Below are positions 7,812 through 10,814 of a stretch of DNA of 10,814 nucleotides, piece by piece. Source of the DNA: Eubacteriales bacterium. GTDB taxonomy: Bacteria; Bacillota; Clostridia; Lachnospirales; Lachnospiraceae. Numbering within the stretch: position 1 is the stretch's first letter; each line of letters begins with the position of its first letter. The notes beneath the pieces were generated by a model, which did not search any database, had not been told where the DNA came from, and worked only from the letters and a program-made list of their open reading frames with translations. The DNA is taken from positions 1-10,814 of the forward strand of contig JAUNPT010000074.1 of NCBI GenBank assembly GCA_030536565.1, read 5' to 3'. The position numbers and the translations under genes are program-made.

Positions 7812-9125
7812 ATGAATTCAAAAGAGTTAGAAAAAATATATTGTGAACAGTTAGGAATTAATAAGGATATTTACAAGTTTGGTGAAAATATACTTGCTGG
7901 TTTGGAGGAGCGTTTCAGGGCGATTGATGCCAATGCCGAATATAACCAGATGAAGGTTATCAGCGCTATGCAGAAAAACAAGGTCGCAGAAATGCATTTG
8001 TCTGGAACAAGCGGTTATGGCTATAATGATGATGGCAGGGATACGCTTGAAAGAGTATATGCGGATATATTTCATACAGAGGACGCACTTGTAAGACCAC
8101 AGCTTATCTGTGGAACACATGCTTTAAATGTCGCATTATCATCTAATTTAAGACCGGGAGATGAGCTTTTATCGCCAGTTGGAAAACCGTATGATACAAT
8201 GGATGAGATTATTGGAATCAGACCATCAAAGGGCAGTCTGGCAGAATATGGTGTAACTTACAGGCAGGTGGATTTATTAGACGATGGAAGCTTTGATTAT
8301 GATGGAATAAGGGCGGCTATTAATAATAAGACAAAGCTTGTTACGATACAGCGTTCAAAAGGATATGCGACAAGGCCTACTCTGTCGGTTGAAAGAATTG
8401 GTGAGCTTATCAGCTTTATAAAGAACATTAAAAAGGACGTTATCTGCATGGTTGATAACTGTTATGGTGAATTTGTAGAGCCTACGGAGCCTTCTCAGGC
8501 TGGTGCAGACATGATAGTTGGTTCACTTATTAAGAATCCTGGAGGGGGGCTTGCACCATGCGGAGGTTATATATGTGGAACAAAGGAATGTGTAGAGCAG
8601 GCAGCATACAGATTGTCTTCGCCGGGACTTGGAAAAGAGGTTGGTGCAACGCTTGGCGTGAACCAGTCATTTTATCAGGGGCTGTTCCTTTCGCCAACAG
8701 TTGTTGCAGGGGCATTAAAGGGCGCTATATTTGCAGCAAATTGTTATGAAAAACTGGGATATAAGGTTATTCCTAATGGAACGGAGCCAAGACATGATAT
8801 TATTCAGGCAGTGGAATTGAAAACTCCTGAGGGATTAATAGCCTTCTGTAAGGGGATTCAGGCAGCTGCACCAGTTGACAGCTACGTTACACCTGAGCCT
8901 TGGGCTATGCCGGGGTATGATGCAGATGTAATAATGGCAGCAGGTGCATTTGTTCAGGGTTCGTCAATTGAGCTTAGTGCAGATGGGCCATTAAAAGCAC
9001 CATATGCAGCATATTTTCAGGGTGGACTTACATGGTATCATGCAAAATTAGGTATACTTATGAGTATGCAGAAGATGAAAGAAGCAGGAATTATTGGTGT
9101 ACATGAAAATGATTTTATGATATAA
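7812..9125 (+). CDS. PLP-dependent YnbB / methionine gamma-lyase family protein (COG4100-like)
   Basis: A fold-type I PLP enzyme of the family annotated as 'methionine gamma-lyase family' or 'aluminum resistance protein' (B. subtilis YnbB). The true substrate is not established, so the C-S lyase label is provisional. The product has 437 residues. Features seen are SGTSGYGYNDDGRDTLE at 64-80, GTHALNVAL at 101-109, the cofactor Asp in MVDNCYGEF (D215), and the probable Schiff-base lysine K241 in SLIKNPGGGLAPCGG. No signal peptide or membrane segment is evident, so it is likely cytoplasmic. I chose the ATG at 7812, with a weak purine-rich GAAGA at 7801-7805 about 6 bases upstream. A TTG at 7806 is in frame but would have no spacing from that site. 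It follows miaA by 14 bases; the same family also neighbours the miaA/hfq region in B. subtilis, so the association is not random, though its meaning is unknown. The stop codon overlaps a probable promoter for the next gene. Confidence 0.9.
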   Translation: MNSKELEKIYCEQLGINKDIYKFGENILAGLEERFRAIDANAEYNQMKVISAMQKNKVAEMHLSGTSGYGYNDDGRDTLERVYADIFHTEDALVRPQLICGTHALNVALSSNLRPGDELLSPVGKPYDTMDEIIGIRPSKGSLAEYGVTYRQVDLLDDGSFDYDGIRAAINNKTKLVTIQRSKGYATRPTLSVERIGELISFIKNIKKDVICMVDNCYGEFVEPTEPSQAGADMIVGSLIKNPGGGLAPCGGYICGTKECVEQAAYRLSSPGLGKEVGATLGVNQSFYQGLFLSPTVVAGALKGAIFAANCYEKLGYKVIPNGTEPRHDIIQAVELKTPEGLIAFCKGIQAAAPVDSYVTPEPWAMPGYDADVIMAAGAFVQGSSIELSADGPLKAPYAAYFQGGLTWYHAKLGILMSMQKMKEAGIIGVHENDFMI

Positions 9126-9126
9126 T
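9098..9126 (+). promoter_or_regulatory. Probable sigma-A promoter for the DUF4321-radC-mreB-like genes
   Basis: A perfect extended -10, TGATATAAT (9118-9126, hexamer 9121-9126), lies 17 bases after TGTACA (9098-9103), which matches 4 of 6 bases of the -35 consensus. The -10 overlaps the TAA stop of the upstream gene, and transcription would start near 9133, about 54 bases before the DUF4321 ATG. It is the best promoter-like sequence I found in the window, but AT-rich DNA produces such matches by chance. Confidence 0.55.
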
Positions 9127-9129
9127 CAA

Positions 9130-9160
9130 GCGTAGCGCTGTAAAAGTGCTGCAAATACGC
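9130..9160 (+). other. Imperfect hairpin in the leader of the DUF4321 gene
   Basis: The inner stem AGCGCT (9134-9139) pairs with AGTGCT (9145-9150), with one G-U pair and a 5-base loop. The outer GCGT (9130-9133) can pair with ACGC (9157-9160) across a one-sided bulge of six bases. No T run follows, so it is not a standard terminator. If the promoter at 9098-9126 is used, the inner stem would sit at the very 5' end of the mRNA, where such structures often slow decay; this role is inferred. The rest of the 61-base gap holds only the ribosome site GGAG at 9179-9182. Confidence 0.4.
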
Positions 9161-9186
9161 AAGCCTGAGAGCAGAAATGGAGCAGA

Positions 9187-9450
9187 ATGAGTAATATTTC
9201 CAGATATAAGAACGGATGGCTTCTTTTATTATTTATTCTTATAGGAATTGTACTTGGTGGTCTGATTGGTGAAATGGCAGCAGGTGTTTCATCATTAAGC
9301 TGGCTTAACTATGGCAATTCATTTGGTTTAACAAGTCCATTGGTACTTGATCTGGGTGTTTTAGTGGTAACATTTGCACTACAGATTAAGATAACGATTG
9401 CAAGTATTATTGGCGTGGTTCTTGCAATTTTAATTTACAGATTTATCTAA
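9187..9450 (+). CDS. DUF4321 family small membrane protein
   Basis: An 87-residue integral membrane protein with no known function. The first helix is at about 11-30 (WLLLLFILIGIVLGGLIGEM), a glycine-rich segment. A loop of about 35 residues follows, then a second hydrophobic stretch at about 52-86 with the family-like pattern LDLGVLVVTFALQIKI followed by IIGVVLAILIY. The N-terminus has basic residues (R6, K8) and no cleavage site. These features match DUF4321, which is widespread in Firmicutes and often found close to radC/maf and mre genes. The ATG at 9187 follows GGAG at 9179-9182 with 4 bases between. It is 61 bases after the PLP-enzyme gene and 30 before radC. Location next to an MreB-family gene suggests a role at the envelope; nothing in the sequence proves it. 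Confidence 0.85.
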   Translation: MSNISRYKNGWLLLLFILIGIVLGGLIGEMAAGVSSLSWLNYGNSFGLTSPLVLDLGVLVVTFALQIKITIASIIGVVLAILIYRFI

Positions 9451-9480
9451 AAGATATCCGTTTGCCCGGAAGGGTGAAAA

Positions 9481-10182
9481 ATGAATAGAAATCAATATGT
9501 ATGTGATATGGCACAGCATAAGAGCTTAAGACCATATGAGAAATGCAGCCAGTATGGAGCCAGAGCTCTTACAGATGCGGAGCTTTTAGCAGTTATTTTA
9601 AGGACTGGAACAAGAGGCTGTTCTGCAATTGAACTCTCAGAGCAGGTCTTAAGGTCGGCAGATGGAAATGGAGCATTAAACAGCCTTGCTGATATTGAAT
9701 ACAATGATTTGATGAAATTAAAGGGGATTGGCAATGTAAAGGCGTTACAGATTCAGTGTATAAGCGAGCTGTCAAGGAGAATTGCTAAACAGACTGCATA
9801 TGAGAGACTGGATTTTTCTAATCCGGAGGCAATAGCAAGATATTATATGGAGGACATGAGATATCTTGATAAAGAACATCTGATATTATCAATGCTTGAT
9901 AATAAGTGCAGGCTTATTAAGGATACAGTAATTTCAATTGGAACGGTTAATGCATCACTTGTGACTCCGAGAGAATTGTTTATAGAGGCTTTGAAATCCC
10001 AGGCAGTTTCTATAGTCATTCTTCATAACCATCCAAGCGGGGATTCGTCTCCCAGCAGGCAGGATATAGAGGTTACTTTAAAAATAAAAAAAGCTGGCGA
10101 ATTAATAGGAATATATTTGGTGGATCACATAATTATTGGGGATAATACGTATACAAGTCTAAAACAAGAACGATATTTGTAA
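9481..10182 (+). CDS. radC: RadC family JAB-domain protein (UPF0758)
   Basis: RadC-family protein; the historical 'DNA repair' label came from an E. coli mutation later assigned to recG, so its role is still open. The product has 233 residues, the usual length. The N-terminal helical part has the family pattern RPYEKCSQYGARALTDAELL and a helix-hairpin-helix motif LKGIGNVKAL at 80-89. The C-terminal JAB/MPN domain contains the metal-binding motif HNHPSGDSSPSRQD at 182-195 (H182-x-H184-x7-S192-x2-D195), preceded by TPRELF, so a zinc hydrolase site looks intact. The ATG at 9481 follows GGAAGG at 9468-9473 with 7 bases between; an in-frame ATG at 9508 lacks a ribosome site. It sits 30 bases after DUF4321 and 17 before the MreB-like gene. 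RadC next to mreB is a common arrangement in bacteria. Confidence 0.96.
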   Translation: MNRNQYVCDMAQHKSLRPYEKCSQYGARALTDAELLAVILRTGTRGCSAIELSEQVLRSADGNGALNSLADIEYNDLMKLKGIGNVKALQIQCISELSRRIAKQTAYERLDFSNPEAIARYYMEDMRYLDKEHLILSMLDNKCRLIKDTVISIGTVNASLVTPRELFIEALKSQAVSIVILHNHPSGDSSPSRQDIEVTLKIKKAGELIGIYLVDHIIIGDNTYTSLKQERYL

Positions 10183-10186
10183 TGAG

Positions 10187-10193
10187 AAAGGAG
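10187..10193 (+). promoter_or_regulatory. Ribosome binding site of the MreB-like gene
   Basis: AAAGGAG lies 6 bases before the ATG at 10200. It starts 5 bases after the radC stop codon. It fixes the start of a gene whose end lies outside the window. Confidence 0.85.
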
Positions 10194-10199
10194 CCTACA

Positions 10200-10814
10200 A
10201 TGGCGAATGTTTACGGAATTGATATAGGAACAAGTAACTTTAAAATGTGCAGTCAGGATAAAATCCTGAATGAAAAGAACATGATTGCAATTGTAAATAA
10301 TAAGGATTTACTTGCATTTGGTGATGAAGCGTATGAGATGTATGAAAAGGCACCTGAAAATATAAGTGTCTCATATCCGGTTAAATTTGGTGTTATTGCT
10401 GATATAGAGAATATGCAGACACTTCTTTTGAGCTTCTTTAATAAAATCAATGATGATAAGAAGGCATCTGGAAGTACAGACTTTTATGTTGCAGTGCCTA
10501 CAGATGTTACAGAGGTTGAAAAGAGAGCCTTTTATGAGCTTGTTGTTGATTCAAAGGTGAAGGCAAAAAATATTTATATTGTAGATAAACCGGTTGCAGA
10601 TGCTATAGGTGCAGGCCTTGATGTCACTAAGTCGAAGGGTATAATGATTGTAAATATCGGTGCTGAAACTACCGAAATCTCAGTATTGTCTCTGGGTGGA
10701 ATTGTAATAAGCAAATCAATTAAAATTGGCGGTAACAAGCTTGATGAGGTTATTATCAGTGCAATCCGCAAGGCATACAATCTTGTTATCGGAACTAAGA
10801 CTGCAGAGGGGATT
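10200..10814 (+). CDS. MreB/Mbl-family actin homologue, divergent, 3' partial
   Basis: Bacterial actin that would polymerise under the membrane and guide cell-wall synthesis. Only the first 205 residues are present; the frame is open to the right edge, and a full MreB has about 330-350. Recognisable parts are phosphate-1 GIDIGTSNF (6-14), VAVPTDVTEVEKRAF (97-111), ADAIGAGLDV (133-142), the phosphate-2 region NIGAETTEI (152-160), SLGGIV, and AIRKAYNLVIGTKTAE (188-203). Compared with the usual MreB motifs, IEEPMAAAIG is here VDKPVADAIG, so the position of the catalytic Glu (E140 in Caulobacter MreB) is K130, and DIGGGTTE has become NIGAETTE. This points to weak or absent ATP hydrolysis, or to a divergent lineage-specific paralogue; I therefore give no symbol. 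No N-terminal amphipathic helix is evident before the fold. It lies 17 bases after radC with a strong ribosome site; mreC/mreD would be expected downstream but are not in view. Confidence 0.9.
   Translation, partial: MANVYGIDIGTSNFKMCSQDKILNEKNMIAIVNNKDLLAFGDEAYEMYEKAPENISVSYPVKFGVIADIENMQTLLLSFFNKINDDKKASGSTDFYVAVPTDVTEVEKRAFYELVVDSKVKAKNIYIVDKPVADAIGAGLDVTKSKGIMIVNIGAETTEISVLSLGGIVISKSIKIGGNKLDEVIISAIRKAYNLVIGTKTAEGI

Noticed and set aside
10117..10146. Possible mreB-like gene promoter inside radC: GATAAT at 10141-10146.
   Set aside because: The -10 is good, but the best -35 (TTGGTG at 10117) matches only 3 of 6; likely chance in AT-rich DNA.

Overview
The window is a dense run of nine genes, all on the + strand, from what looks like a low-GC Gram-positive Clostridia genome, most probably a Lachnospiraceae member. 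This assignment is an inference. It rests on AT-rich coding sequence, strong AGGAGG-type ribosome sites, the gene order miaB-mutS-mutL-miaA, a MutL of the endonuclease type, and DUF4321-radC-mreB-like genes downstream. No rRNA, tRNA, CRISPR, insertion sequence or prophage signal was seen.

Left edge (2-856): the end of a cyclic-di-GMP signalling protein. The reading frame is open to the window edge, and its first residues look like the tail of a GGDEF domain, so this is a truncated GGDEF-EAL protein with an intact EAL phosphodiesterase. Middle (883-7797): miaB, mutS, mutL and miaA, separated by 1-18 bases. MiaA and MiaB are the consecutive enzymes that make i6A and then ms2i6A at tRNA position 37. 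MutS and MutL are the mismatch recognition and nicking proteins. Next (7812-9125) is a PLP enzyme of the YnbB / 'methionine gamma-lyase family' with no settled function. Right part (9187-10814): a two-helix DUF4321 membrane protein, radC, and the first 205 codons of an MreB-family actin homologue that runs off the window.

No gap between genes exceeds 61 bases and none contains a convincing terminator, so the whole stretch could be read as one transcript. The only good internal promoter is at 9098-9126, on the stop codon of the PLP-enzyme gene. It would give DUF4321-radC-mreB-like their own start and would split the window into a tRNA-modification/mismatch-repair block and a cell-shape block.

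Most of the content is housekeeping and I found no clearly new system. The observations most worth a second look are: the MreB-like protein has non-consensus residues at the positions that hydrolyse ATP; 8-base A runs lie inside both mutS and mutL, the latter placed so that slippage would separate the MutL ATPase from its endonuclease; an 11-base inverted repeat sits just before the mutS ribosome site; and the 9098-9160 promoter-plus-hairpin.
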